IMG/VR virus record: IMGVR_UViG_3300004369_000011
Coordinates: 1 to 64,000 of that record
From: a virus
DNA: 64,000 bases
Reading direction: 5' to 3' (one strand)
The position numbers and the translations under genes are program-made. The notes under the pieces were generated by a model, which searched no databases, had not been told where the DNA came from, and saw only the letters and a program-made list of their open reading frames with translations. This document shows, in pieces, positions 48,218-57,128 of the stretch. Each line of letters starts with the position of its first letter. Position 1 is the first letter of the stretch.

Positions 48218-48766
48218 TTAGTATAACGTTTCCTTTGTTTCTACAAACTGGCGCATCAGGTTAAATCCTGGACCAATTACTCCTCTCAAGGTGCGCATTG
48301 TAGTCTTAGCCTCCTCGTGGCACTTAAAAAGCTTTGCCTTGTCCTTAGAAGGAGAATACTTTACTAGTTGTTTTTTTTCGTAATTCAAGCAGTCAGAAAC
48401 GTATTCGTTTCCGTGCAGGATCAGCCAAACCTCTTTAAAGCGTAGAAGAGGCATGGCTTCGACTTCTGCCAGCGTGTATAGCCGATCTTGCCACGTTACC
48501 GTGTTTTTGCTTTTCTTGCTACTTTTTTGTACATTTGGTGAACTCTTCTGAATTGAAACACCTAAATCCTTACGCAGTTTTCGAGCCGCGTTTGCCGCTT
48601 GCAAAGCGTTGGGAAAGGTCTCCGTGGTTATATGGAAGCAAATCTGTGTTTGCACGCACCCTACGTAACCTTTATCTGTTTTCGCGGTGAAGATATCTTT
48701 GGTGTTTGTTGCGGGGATGTCTAGGATTTCCATTTGTGCTCCAAGCTGACTGGCACTATAGCGCAA
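48218..48766 (-). CDS. Hypothetical protein, 182 aa, AP2-like segment
   Basis: The start may also be the Met at 48733. The first 75 residues (YVGCVQTQICFHITTETFPN, then ALQAANAARKLRKDLG) have the three strands plus helix of an AP2-like DNA-binding domain as seen in phage HNH proteins. The rest is basic and helical. It lies directly downstream of DNA polymerase with a 6-base gap. A DNA-binding role is possible. Confidence 0.55.
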   Translation of the reverse strand: MRYSASQLGAQMEILDIPATNTKDIFTAKTDKGYVGCVQTQICFHITTETFPNALQAANAARKLRKDLGVSIQKSSPNVQKSSKKSKNTVTWQDRLYTLAEVEAMPLLRFKEVWLILHGNEYVSDCLNYEKKQLVKYSPSKDKAKLFKCHEEAKTTMRTLRGVIGPGFNLMRQFVETKETLY

Positions 48767-48772
48767 GTGTTT

Positions 48773-50668
48773 TTATTTTTCCGCCCAAGTGTTTCCTATC
48801 GACGCGTCTGCTTTAGCGGGCACTGTTTTTAAAATTGTCTCAGCAGCTTCTTTCATACAGTCTTCTAAGATTTTTTTATAGTGGTTTTCTTTACCTACCT
48901 GTACTTCCAAAACAATTTCATCGTGCACACAAGCGATTAAATGCGCCTCGGCACCTAAATGTTCCCCTAGTTTTGCAATGGAGAGTTTTAAGATATCCGC
49001 CCCCGCTCCTTGAATTAAAGTATTAGCGCAAGCCATCATCTGAGCGTCATCATATGACAGGAGCCGGCGACGTCCCATAGGAGTGCGTACATAGCACCAA
49101 CCTTCTTCAACCATCGCCGCTCTTTCTCTGTGCCACTGACGCAAGCGTGGATACGCGCTGTGAAACGCTGTGTGTGCAATTTTTGCCTCAGAGAGCGTAA
49201 TAACCTTCCCGCTCTGAGCTGCGTAGGTTTTGTACTTACGAAATCCCATTCCGTACAGCAATGCAAAGTTAAGTGTTTTACCATCTTGTCTCTGAGAGTA
49301 AGTAACTTGATCGACTGGAACTTTGTAAATTAAGCTTGCCGTGACGTTATGTAGATCCTCTCCGTCTTGAAACGCTTTAATCATCTGAGGAATGCCTATT
49401 AGTTCAGCCCCAAGTCTCAGTTCTATTTGAGAAAAGTCACAAATTACAAATTTAAAACCCTGTGTGGGTATAAAGCACCCCCTAAATTCAGAGTTTCTAG
49501 GCACCTGCTGAATGTTCACCCCGAACACAGTTTTTTTTACTTTAGCTGTAGTTCTTTTCGCACCTGAAGACGTAAACCTTCCGCTATTCGCGCCGTATTG
49601 ATTGTAGCCACTATGTATCCTATGTGACACAGGGTTTATATTGTCTATGAGTTTATTAACGTGCTCTAGTTTAGTTTCTATCTTGACTCGCTTCCGATAC
49701 AAATTAAGAAGAAAATCCTCGCTATCAAATTCCGCCAACGCAACCTGATTCAATGTTGGCTTGCCTGTTACGTTGTCACGAGGTACAGCAATGCCCAGAA
49801 CAGCGAAGTAGTTAAGGCACTGCGCGTTTGAGCCGGGATTAAATTCTTTCTTAGGTTTTTTTCCGATGGCTATCGCACCCTCTGTTGTCTTTAACAATTT
49901 CATCTCAATAGGTAATAAGTTATCTAATGTTTCGCAAAATAATTTTGTAGTCGCGTTTAATTCAAGTTCAATAGTTTGTTTTAAATTTTTTAGCTTAGCT
50001 ATATCAACGCCAAATCCTCTGTGGCACATTAAAGCCACAGGGCGTATACACTGAGACTCTAAGGTGTATATCTCTAGTAGATTCTCTTCAGCTAACTCAG
50101 CTAACTGCGACGCCGCCACGCGGGGGAGAATGTCTACGTCTTTTGCGGCGTAAGCAATCTGTTCCTCCGTTAGCTTAGCCTGAGACCAGTCCGTCAGTCT
50201 TTGTTCTTTATCTATTTCTTCTTCAAGCCGCCGTTCTACAACAGCTTTTAAACTACAACTTACATCTGCAAAATAAGGCTTCTTTGCTTGAGGGGATATT
50301 CTTTTTTCCTTGAACCCGGCGCGTAAGCATTTTTCGGCCACGTAAGTGTCAAAAAGCTTGTTTTTAAAATCAATTCCAAGTTTAAGGTTGAACTGAAGAT
50401 CAAAGTTTAAATTATGCCCTACCAGCATTTCGCGAGTTTCAATATAGGTTTTTAACTCTTGTAGATCTGTTAATTTAAATAAATCAAAAACATAAACTAT
50501 CCGATCGGCTTGTTCTTCCTTTGTGTCACAGAGCTGAAGCAGACGCGGACGAGCAATGCGAGCGTCCAACCCCGTGGTCTCGTAGTCCAAACAAACTTTC
50601 TTACAGCTTTCTAAGTCTTGTAGCGCTTCCTGGGCTTGCTGTTGCGTTGTGATGTATTTAATTTGCAT
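48773..50668 (-). CDS. polA: Family A DNA polymerase with 3'-5' exonuclease
   Basis: 631 residues. Exonuclease motifs: LDYETTGLD (Asp28, Glu30), GHNLNFDLQ and YAAKDVDIL. Polymerase motif A CDFSQIELR near residue 410, motif B RQDGKTLNFALLYGMG near 459-475 and motif C CVHDEIVLE near 581. There is no 5'-nuclease domain, as in T7-like enzymes. The residue at the E. coli Phe762 position (motif B) is Phe. It replicates the phage genome together with the SF3 primase-helicase. A minus-strand terminator at 50686-50713 lies just upstream of its start. Confidence 0.95.
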   Translation of the reverse strand: MQIKYITTQQQAQEALQDLESCKKVCLDYETTGLDARIARPRLLQLCDTKEEQADRIVYVFDLFKLTDLQELKTYIETREMLVGHNLNFDLQFNLKLGIDFKNKLFDTYVAEKCLRAGFKEKRISPQAKKPYFADVSCSLKAVVERRLEEEIDKEQRLTDWSQAKLTEEQIAYAAKDVDILPRVAASQLAELAEENLLEIYTLESQCIRPVALMCHRGFGVDIAKLKNLKQTIELELNATTKLFCETLDNLLPIEMKLLKTTEGAIAIGKKPKKEFNPGSNAQCLNYFAVLGIAVPRDNVTGKPTLNQVALAEFDSEDFLLNLYRKRVKIETKLEHVNKLIDNINPVSHRIHSGYNQYGANSGRFTSSGAKRTTAKVKKTVFGVNIQQVPRNSEFRGCFIPTQGFKFVICDFSQIELRLGAELIGIPQMIKAFQDGEDLHNVTASLIYKVPVDQVTYSQRQDGKTLNFALLYGMGFRKYKTYAAQSGKVITLSEAKIAHTAFHSAYPRLRQWHRERAAMVEEGWCYVRTPMGRRRLLSYDDAQMMACANTLIQGAGADILKLSIAKLGEHLGAEAHLIACVHDEIVLEVQVGKENHYKKILEDCMKEAAETILKTVPAKADASIGNTWAEK

Positions 50669-50685
50669 GTAATGATTTTAGAAGA

Positions 50686-50713
50686 CAAAAAAAGAGGCGT
50701 CCCGTAGGACGCC
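50686..50713 (-). terminator. Minus-strand terminator ahead of the polymerase gene
   Basis: On the minus strand GGCGTC-CTACGG-GACGCC is a perfect 6-bp stem followed by TCTTTTTTTG. It follows the stop of the gene ending at 50726, so the polymerase may need its own promoter, or read-through sets its level. Confidence 0.9.
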
Positions 50714-50725
50714 CCTAGTGTAACG

Positions 50726-51505
50726 TCAAGCTCCGCGCTTGTTCCAATAGCCAATAATGTAGTCTTCCATATCGTCCCACATGCGGCACACCTGCATCCC
50801 TGTCTCGGTCAGGGTCACGTGGTACACCTTCCGACGGAGGAACTGAGAGTGAGGAATTAGTTCCTTGTCCTCGGGTCCAAATGCGATATGCTCCTCCATT
50901 ACTGCAAGCCCAGAGCTGACGAGGAAGGAGAGCCCGTCACGAAGGGAGGTGTACATGGGCGAGCCGTGGTAGCAGTCAGAACGAGCTACGCCTGAGGCCG
51001 CGCTGCAGGGCTCCATAAAGCCATCGATTTTTCGGCGGAATCCTCGGAAACAATCGTACTTGTTATCGAGACGAGCATCGTCTAGCATGTTAACTACCGC
51101 AACCGCAGTTTCTTTAAGAGTTACCTTATCGCCTGTTGCGCACATAAATAAGAGTGCGGCAGCTCCTGCGGTTTTTAGATTCTGGTTAGTAAGGACTATC
51201 TTGAATGTTTCATCCGCTGTAAGTTGGTTAACTGGTTGCTCCCCAATCCTCGAATGACCAGTTTTGGTGTAAGCCCGGCGCGGCTTGGCAGGCCTATAGA
51301 TGGCCAGTTTGGCGGCCAAGGTTGCTAATTGCGGATTACGCTGTTCGACGCTGAGATTAAACAGTTTTTTAGCGTCGAACAATTTGTGATCGAAATGCTT
51401 AGTGATGTCTACCGAAATTGTAGGATTCTTTTCCGAAACGGAAAACAAAGCAGAAACTTCGTTTTTTTCAAGGGGGAGGTCCCCAAGGGTGAATTCGAGA
51501 TTCAT
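50726..51505 (-). CDS. Hypothetical protein, 259 aa
   Basis: No family recognised. The N-terminal ~75 residues and C-terminal ~100 residues look folded. The end is helix-rich with an HTH-like VYHVTLTETGMQVCRMWDDM stretch, reminiscent of the wing and last helix of MarR-type regulators (compare LSLTETGKALYEKV in the gene at 57129). Five Cys in the middle to end. C-rich codon use suggests good expression. A regulator is possible, unproven. Confidence 0.55.
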   Translation of the reverse strand: MNLEFTLGDLPLEKNEVSALFSVSEKNPTISVDITKHFDHKLFDAKKLFNLSVEQRNPQLATLAAKLAIYRPAKPRRAYTKTGHSRIGEQPVNQLTADETFKIVLTNQNLKTAGAAALLFMCATGDKVTLKETAVAVVNMLDDARLDNKYDCFRGFRRKIDGFMEPCSAASGVARSDCYHGSPMYTSLRDGLSFLVSSGLAVMEEHIAFGPEDKELIPHSQFLRRKVYHVTLTETGMQVCRMWDDMEDYIIGYWNKRGA

Positions 51506-51600
51506 GTCAGTTTGGCTGATAAAGACATGTAGACCTTACTAAGAATGCACTCATATTGGAAGGGGGACCTGGGATTTCTTTAGGTTTGTAAGGATTATTG

Positions 51601-51831
51601 TTAGGGTACAGCTTTCCATTTCAATACGCCGTTCACTACTCCGTAACAAACTTGTAGTGAGTTAGATGCATTATTGTATCGAACTGCGCCGATAAACGCT
51701 TGCTCCATTAGTTTGTCCGCTTGTTCATCTGTTAGGTCTATAGGATCATTCCATTGTGTTACATAAGATCTTGTTATTTTGTTTACATCTTCACTGTCCT
51801 GTTGTTGTCTGAGTAAAGTTTTCTTTTCCAT
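51601..51831 (-). CDS. Hypothetical protein, 76 aa
   Basis: No family recognised. Begins MEKKTLLRQQQDSEDVNKIT and ends CYGVVNGVLKWKAVP. It lies 5 bases after the VWA gene and may belong to the AAA-VWA operon. Confidence 0.55.
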   Translation of the reverse strand: MEKKTLLRQQQDSEDVNKITRSYVTQWNDPIDLTDEQADKLMEQAFIGAVRYNNASNSLQVCYGVVNGVLKWKAVP

Positions 51832-51836
51832 AAAAG

Positions 51837-53384
51837 CTACAACAATATTTTCTGAAAAACTGTAGAGGATTCGGGATCGTTTTGGGGGTCCACTACGTAC
51901 ACTTCATCGCTAAATTGTTGGAGTACATCAGCCTCCATTCCTATACAGAAAGCGTAAAAATTAATACTTTGCTCTTCTTTAAAGTTATTAAGACGTCGTA
52001 CAAAGGCATCAGGTACATTTGCTTGTCCGTCAGTAATTAATAGTATGTCTGCTTTTGGATCTATGTGAGCCTTTGTCATAGCATGCTCTAATACCGCAGT
52101 GAACGAAGTTCCTCCGGCAGTTCGCCACGTAAGAATAAAATCCAGTAGTTCTTTGTTATTTTTACGGTTGCTATCAAGCACCAAGCTGTTACAAATTCTG
52201 GCGTCAAATAAATGAATTTGAATTTCTCGCTTTTGCTTAAGACACTCGTCTGCGACAACAAAAGCTATTGCTTTCGACCATAATTCAGATTCTCCAGTCA
52301 TTGAGCCAGAAATGTCGATGTACATTACTACGGGTCCTCTATCAACGTCTTTAGATTTTGCTTCATAATCTTTAGTCAACAAAGTTTTTTGTGAATACTT
52401 AAGAGCAAACAGGGCACGTCCTTCCTGCGTGGCCGCCAACGCAATTTCAATAGGGAATGCTTTAGTTACTTCGTCAGAAAACTTAGCGCCAACTATATCG
52501 CTATAGTTCGTTTGAGTTTTTTTAGCTCGTCTTCTGTCATTCCAAGCTTTACGTAAGCCACCTAAACGAGAGGCTAGTTTCTGCAGTTTTTTATTATGAC
52601 TTAGTTTTTTAGCTAAAGCTTGTTTTTCTTGCAAATCTCCGCTGTGATGCCCCTGGCCTGTTTCTGTTCCAGCAAGAGCTGACATAGCATTTTCCAGTTC
52701 GTCAGCTTCTTTCTTAGCCCGCTCAACCGCCTCCGCTACCTTAGGTTGTAGTTTATTTCTGGCTTCGTTCAAGACTTGTTCCACGGCTTGACTCAATTGC
52801 TTTCCTTGCTGCCTTAGTTCGGTAGCCTCAAGGTCTTTTCCTTGTTTTTTAGCTTGAATGAAAGCGTCACGTAACTCGTTTAACTTCTCAGCACTATGCG
52901 CCAAAAGCTCTGCGGGCAGTTGACCCAATTCAATTTGCTCTTCTATAATTTCACTTAATTCGTTTAATAAACAAACGGCATTGTTGCCGCTATTAAATTG
53001 ATTGCCTATACAGTGGGTTGCAAGAGTCGGCCACGCGGGAGAATTACAGAGATCATTTAACAGGCCAATCCAAAAAGCAGATTCAGGTTTATATCCAGAA
53101 GGAAACGGGGGATCAAATCCTTCTTGTTTATTACGAAAATATTCTTCAGCCTCCGTCAAGGAGACTAGAGGAGTTACGTTGCCGCCCTGATAAAGACATT
53201 CAAAAATTTCTTTACCAAATCGAGATAGTTGTCGAATATCATATCGATCAATTAAGTAGTTGACCGTAGGTTTGGTGTCTCGTACAAAGTCTTCCCACAA
53301 ATAGTCTGCTAGCGCGGAGACCGCAACTACTATGGGCGCTGCATCAAGCAGGCGAATGTATTCGTGCAGGGTTTTGTTGTTCAT
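51837..53384 (-). CDS. VWA-domain protein, ViaA/CoxE-like
   Basis: 515 residues from the Met at 53384, five bases after the AAA gene (an upstream in-frame Met at 53408 overlaps it). The N-terminal ~340 residues are helical and charged. The C-terminal third is a von Willebrand A domain with the metal site DISGSM near residue 355, then TAGGTSF and LLITDGQANVPD. Such proteins pair with MoxR-type AAA ATPases (RavA with ViaA in E. coli) and help assemble or activate metal-containing complexes. Here the pair is joined by a DUF3150 gene. Confidence 0.88.
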   Translation of the reverse strand: MNNKTLHEYIRLLDAAPIVVAVSALADYLWEDFVRDTKPTVNYLIDRYDIRQLSRFGKEIFECLYQGGNVTPLVSLTEAEEYFRNKQEGFDPPFPSGYKPESAFWIGLLNDLCNSPAWPTLATHCIGNQFNSGNNAVCLLNELSEIIEEQIELGQLPAELLAHSAEKLNELRDAFIQAKKQGKDLEATELRQQGKQLSQAVEQVLNEARNKLQPKVAEAVERAKKEADELENAMSALAGTETGQGHHSGDLQEKQALAKKLSHNKKLQKLASRLGGLRKAWNDRRRAKKTQTNYSDIVGAKFSDEVTKAFPIEIALAATQEGRALFALKYSQKTLLTKDYEAKSKDVDRGPVVMYIDISGSMTGESELWSKAIAFVVADECLKQKREIQIHLFDARICNSLVLDSNRKNNKELLDFILTWRTAGGTSFTAVLEHAMTKAHIDPKADILLITDGQANVPDAFVRRLNNFKEEQSINFYAFCIGMEADVLQQFSDEVYVVDPQNDPESSTVFQKILL

Positions 53385-53388
53385 GGAT

Positions 53389-54573
53389 TTACTTAGTGAA
53401 CTCTCCAATGGTTTTAGCGATTCGTTGTGAATTGATATTTAACTCTTGGCACAATTTTGTAGCATCTTGTCGCGCTTTCAGAGTTACACGATAGTGTTCT
53501 CCCTCAAGAACTCCGTTTGCTTTTGCTTCTAGCACTTGTAAATCGTGATGAATCTTACGTAACTTACTAACCACGTGGTTTAAATCTTCTAGATTCTTGG
53601 CTTCTTTTGATTGAATCGCATGAAACTCACTGAGGACACCGGCTTGAGCCCGTTTAATGTCCTTTAACAACCTTTCAGCTGTAGGGATTACTTGATCCAA
53701 TACCTCCCGAATTACAGATACATCGTCAGGAGTCTGATAAACAATATGAATCAGGGAGTCGTGAAGATGTTCTGGATAAAGTTTATCGTCGCCCTGAACA
53801 AGAGCCCAGCCCCGCATGAACTTAAGAATCTGTACACGCCGTCGATCACTGATTGTTATGCCCCGCGTGACTAGCATCTCAAACACCTGAGCAAACGAGT
53901 CAAGAAACTCATCACTTGGAGCAATGAGAGCAGCCTCTTCTTGTAACTTGCCTAAATCGGCATAACTTAGATCTGATTCAACAGCAGGTCGCTGTTCGAT
54001 ACCCAGAGCCCATGTGTCTAGAAGTCTTTTTGAAATAGGAGCTTTGAGAAGATCTACTGTCGGTCTAAACAGAAAGCGATCGCAAAAAGCTTGGAGAGCT
54101 TCTTCTTGGGGAAAGCTGTTAGTCGCCGCAACGATAGATTGAATAGGTGTTGTCAACACCTCTTTGCCGTTATTAAACGTACGTTCGTTTAGGATCGTAA
54201 GCAGAGAATTTAGTACAGCGGAGGAGCCGCGAAAAAGCTCATCTAGGAAAGCTATGTTGGCAGTAGGAAGATAACCCTGTACATCCCGACTGTATTCGTC
54301 TTTAAGTAACTTACTTACAGCGACAGGACCGAACAACTCTGATGGATCTGTGGTGGGCGAAAGCAAATAACCGAAGAAGCTAGAACCTGTAAATCCGTTG
54401 GAAACGGCGCGAACTAATTCAGATTTACCTGTGCCGGGTAGACCAAACAAGAACGCATTTTGCTTGGTAATAACTGCAGCCAGTAAGCCGTCGATGACGG
54501 GTGCTCGCTCTAAGAAAGCATTGTTAAGTGAGCCTCTAAATTTTTGAAGAGAGGTAAAAAGTGTGTCGTTCAT
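53389..54573 (-). CDS. MoxR/RavA-type AAA+ ATPase
   Basis: 394 residues. Walker A GLPGTGKSE at 44-52, Walker B IAFLDELFRG with Asp111 and Glu112, then SSAVLNSLLTILNERTFNNG and sensor I IVAATNSFP. The FLDExF...LNxLLxxxNERxFxNG sequence is the MoxR-family signature, as in RavA. A C-terminal helical extension (residues 290-390) may contact the VWA partner. It acts as a hexameric motor, probably with the downstream VWA protein, to remodel a host or phage complex. Confidence 0.9.
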   Translation of the reverse strand: MNDTLFTSLQKFRGSLNNAFLERAPVIDGLLAAVITKQNAFLFGLPGTGKSELVRAVSNGFTGSSFFGYLLSPTTDPSELFGPVAVSKLLKDEYSRDVQGYLPTANIAFLDELFRGSSAVLNSLLTILNERTFNNGKEVLTTPIQSIVAATNSFPQEEALQAFCDRFLFRPTVDLLKAPISKRLLDTWALGIEQRPAVESDLSYADLGKLQEEAALIAPSDEFLDSFAQVFEMLVTRGITISDRRRVQILKFMRGWALVQGDDKLYPEHLHDSLIHIVYQTPDDVSVIREVLDQVIPTAERLLKDIKRAQAGVLSEFHAIQSKEAKNLEDLNHVVSKLRKIHHDLQVLEAKANGVLEGEHYRVTLKARQDATKLCQELNINSQRIAKTIGEFTK

Positions 54574-54613
54574 TAGATAAAAAGTAATAATTTGATAAAG
54601 CGTTTAAAGGAAA

Positions 54614-54678
54614 AGGCGTGTCTTCGTGTCTGGTAGGGGCCAGTCAACGAGTGACTCCTCTGTAGTAGCTCCACGCCT
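54614..54678 (-). ncRNA. 65-nt structured intergenic RNA, terminator or processed leader
   Basis: On the minus strand AGGCGTG pairs with CACGCCT at the two ends (7 bp). Inside, AGTCA-CTCGT-TGACT (5 bp) and TGG-CCCCTA-CCA can form. The 3' stem is followed by TTTTCCTTT. It lies between the DUF3150 gene and the AAA gene. The T-rich end suggests an intrinsic terminator or attenuator; at 65 nt with no T-loop it is not a tRNA. Confidence 0.5.
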
Positions 54679-54711
54679 GTAATTGCTAAGCGACTAGGTA
54701 AGTAAAATGAA

Positions 54712-55911
54712 TCAGAAGTCACAGTCTTCATGCTTTTCAGCAATCATGATTTTGGTTTCTGCGATGGTTTCCTCCAAAGGAACGTTAGAGGCTCGGACAA
54801 GCTCCACGCGTTGGTTGTAGAGTTTTTGTAGATGTCTCGAACGTTGATTGTACACATCAGTTTCTGTGACAATTTGAGCTTCCAACTCCTCTAACTGTTT
54901 TTCGGTAGAGGCAGATTGAATTTGGGACACAAGATCTTTATAAGTACCAGACAACGCAAGCGACTTTTGGAGAGTTGCAAGCCCTTCTGTTGAATCCCGA
55001 CCCGCCACAATAGTTTCCAATTCCGTTCGAATCTCAAGTTTTACATCGTTATACAACTGAAACGCTTGATCCTTGTCCTTAATCAAGGGAGAGTTCATCT
55101 GCTTACCAACCTCTACTAACCTCTCGGCCAGCGTGGTTAGGTTTTCAAATCCAGGACAGTGCTTACTTATGAGCTGTAGCTGAGCTGCAGTTAGCTGCCA
55201 CGAGCCTCGGCGTTTCGAAGTCCCTGTCTGTCGCTCGCCAATTTTACTTGAGATGCGTACATCCAAGTCATCCATCAGCTCTGCTGCTTTTTCCAAAGCT
55301 CGATCTGCTGCACTGTGTTGAGCAGCCTCCAATACTTCCGCTGTGTTAAGGCTCGCCGCCCTTGCGATCCTGTCATCTAACAGGTGGTCTTGTGCGCTTG
55401 TCGATACCTCCAAGTTGATTGGATTCGGACCTATTACAAAAACTTCAATTGGAGATTCAAATTGTTCTTTGGTCGGAAACAAGCGGAGATACGCTTCCCG
55501 AGCCATTTTTAGTTCTAGTTCGTCCTTGAAGAGGGGTTCAAGAAAGCCAGCAACAGTAGTGTTCCAACGCTCAAACTCTGCGGTCCAAAGACCTTTAAGT
55601 TCTTTATTAAATACCTTAGCTTCGCGGCGAATTGAAGCGATCTTCTCCATCGCTACATCAAAGTAATCAGCGTGAAGAAAGTGAACGTCTCCCCTATGGA
55701 TGGTGCACTCGTCATAAAGTTTGCGCTGTTCGGAACGAAGACAATTCAAATATTCTTTAAGCTTGCCTGAGAGGTTTGGACGGATGGATACTGCCTGCTG
55801 ATTCTCAAGCGTGTCAATAACAGCTTGAGGTAGCTTCAGATCATCAAACTTAATCTGTGTGCTCTGACGCACGTTAGCACTAACGGAGCAGTGGAGAAGA
55901 AACACGTTCAT
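54712..55911 (-). CDS. DUF3150-like protein
   Basis: 399 residues, largely helical and charged. FDDLKLPQAVIDTLENQQAV near the start and YLNCLRSEQRKLYDECTIHR fit the pattern I know for DUF3150, a family that repeatedly accompanies CobS/MoxR-type AAA and VWA genes in phages and proteobacteria. C-rich codon use suggests high expression. It is the first gene of the AAA-VWA set and is preceded by a coiled-coil-ended gene. Function unknown; likely part of the same chaperone complex. Confidence 0.7.
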   Translation of the reverse strand: MNVFLLHCSVSANVRQSTQIKFDDLKLPQAVIDTLENQQAVSIRPNLSGKLKEYLNCLRSEQRKLYDECTIHRGDVHFLHADYFDVAMEKIASIRREAKVFNKELKGLWTAEFERWNTTVAGFLEPLFKDELELKMAREAYLRLFPTKEQFESPIEVFVIGPNPINLEVSTSAQDHLLDDRIARAASLNTAEVLEAAQHSAADRALEKAAELMDDLDVRISSKIGERQTGTSKRRGSWQLTAAQLQLISKHCPGFENLTTLAERLVEVGKQMNSPLIKDKDQAFQLYNDVKLEIRTELETIVAGRDSTEGLATLQKSLALSGTYKDLVSQIQSASTEKQLEELEAQIVTETDVYNQRSRHLQKLYNQRVELVRASNVPLEETIAETKIMIAEKHEDCDF

Positions 55912-55913
55912 GA

Positions 55914-56339
55914 TTACTTAAGGCGAGAGAAAGCAGTGGTGATTTTGTCAGTGAGCAAGTCGATAGCTCCCATTACTGAAAGCTGTTCAACTAGTTTCTT
56001 CCGCTCGATGCGGGCAACCTTTAGGTCACGTTCGAGTTTTTCGATACGAGCGTTTACCTTGTCGAGTTTTGCGTGCCCCGTGGGAGCCTTCGTCACGCGC
56101 ACGATGATGTTCGTTCCGAATTCAGGGAACTTGAACAAGGAATCGGGACCTTGAAAGGTCTCTAGTGAAAGACCAGAAGCGTCAGCTTGCTCTAGGTCGT
56201 TTGTGAGGTTGGAACGAGCCGCCTCGTAGGGAGTCCCAAAAGATTCATTTAGAGCCGTTAGGGCTTGATCGCACTCGTCGAACAGTTCAGCGGTCCTCCG
56301 ACCTCGTTCAACTAAATGAGAGATGGTTGGTTTAGGCAT
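55914..56339 (-). CDS. Hypothetical protein with coiled coil, 141 aa
   Basis: ATG at 56339 (MPKPTISHLVERGRR). The last 50 residues (LDKVNARIEKLERDLKVARI and ERKKLVEQL) form a coiled coil. It ends two bases before the DUF3150 gene and shares its C-rich codon use, so it is probably the first subunit of the AAA-VWA-DUF3150 operon. A consensus-like promoter lies upstream at 56393-56421. Confidence 0.65.
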   Translation of the reverse strand: MPKPTISHLVERGRRTAELFDECDQALTALNESFGTPYEAARSNLTNDLEQADASGLSLETFQGPDSLFKFPEFGTNIIVRVTKAPTGHAKLDKVNARIEKLERDLKVARIERKKLVEQLSVMGAIDLLTDKITTAFSRLK

Positions 56340-56392
56340 GATGTGCAAAAGATGGGGACGCACCACGTTAAGGGCCGGTGCCGCCCAGGAGA

Positions 56393-56421
56393 AAGATAGC
56401 TCACGCAGAGCACGGTGTCAA
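56393..56421 (-). promoter_or_regulatory. Sigma70-type promoter for the AAA-VWA-DUF3150 operon
   Basis: On the minus strand TTGACA (56421-56416), 17 bases, then TATCTT (56398-56393). The -35 box is perfect and the spacing ideal. It lies about 55 bases upstream of the first gene of the operon. A 6-bp hairpin (CTACTA/TAGTAG, about 56430-56447) just upstream may be an operator. Confidence 0.7.
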
Positions 56422-56587
56422 TCCTTTGCTCTACTATACTTTAGTAGACATCTAAAGGATAGCTTGCTCAGGAAAGTTAAAGTAATAAACTTTTTCTGTA
56501 ATGTAAGTTTGGCAACTAAATTTCGCATGTTTAATACTATTTAACTTTATGTATTACTTTATACGTCTTTACAGACGACGCAGTAAG

Positions 56588-57103
56588 CTACAGTCCCTTA
56601 GATTCCTGAACTGTTTTATCTGAGTTATAGCGCCCACAATCTCTATAAGAAACGTCAGGCTTAGAAGCTGTACGCATAAAAATAATTTGACCAATTCGCA
56701 TCCCAGGCCACATAGGGATCGCATGATACTGGCGAGCGTTCTTTATCTCCAATGTCAGCACACTAGAATTAAAACCAGGATCAATCCAGCCAGCCATCAA
56801 ATGTTCAAAACCTGCACGCGCAAGACTACTCTTTAAAGCAAATTGGCCACACACGTCGTCCGGCATATTAAACATTTCAAATGTCTCTGTAAGAACAAAC
56901 TGATTGGGTTTAAGTAAAAACGGAGTTGTTTTACTGCACGAAGTTAGAGTTATAGGAGATAACTTATCGGTATCTTCTACCTCTACGAGCATGTTGTGAC
57001 CTAAACGCACGTCTAAGCTTGCTGGATTGAGTAGATAGTCCTCAAATGGAGTGACCATGCCTTTCCTACAGAGGCGTTCGATCTCGTGGTCACTTAGGAT
57101 CAC
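56588..57103 (-). CDS. dcd: dCTP deaminase (or dCTP deaminase/dUTPase)
   Basis: 171 residues. LLNPASLDVRLG, then ALKSSLARAGFEHLMAGWID and PGFNSSVLTLEI are the Dcd/dUTPase signature with the conserved Ser, Arg and Glu119 of the active site. GRYNSDKTVQESKG is the C-terminal nucleotide-closing segment. The enzyme turns dCTP into dUTP, which feeds dTMP synthesis by the phage's ThyX after dUTP hydrolysis. Slightly shorter than the E. coli form (193 aa). Confidence 0.92.
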   Translation of the reverse strand: MILSDHEIERLCRKGMVTPFEDYLLNPASLDVRLGHNMLVEVEDTDKLSPITLTSCSKTTPFLLKPNQFVLTETFEMFNMPDDVCGQFALKSSLARAGFEHLMAGWIDPGFNSSVLTLEIKNARQYHAIPMWPGMRIGQIIFMRTASKPDVSYRDCGRYNSDKTVQESKGL

Positions 57104-57128
57104 ATCAAAAATTAAAAACTGCCCAAGC

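Noticed and set aside
54076-54083. HIP1 octamer GCGATCGC as a cyanobacterial signature
   Set aside because: I noticed only this copy in the AAA gene; one occurrence is not evidence of enrichment or of host origin.
54614-54678. tRNA gene, because of a 7-bp closing stem
   Set aside because: Only 65 nt long, no T-loop (GGTTCGA type) or anticodon arm, and a T-rich tract follows, so a terminator or attenuator fits better.
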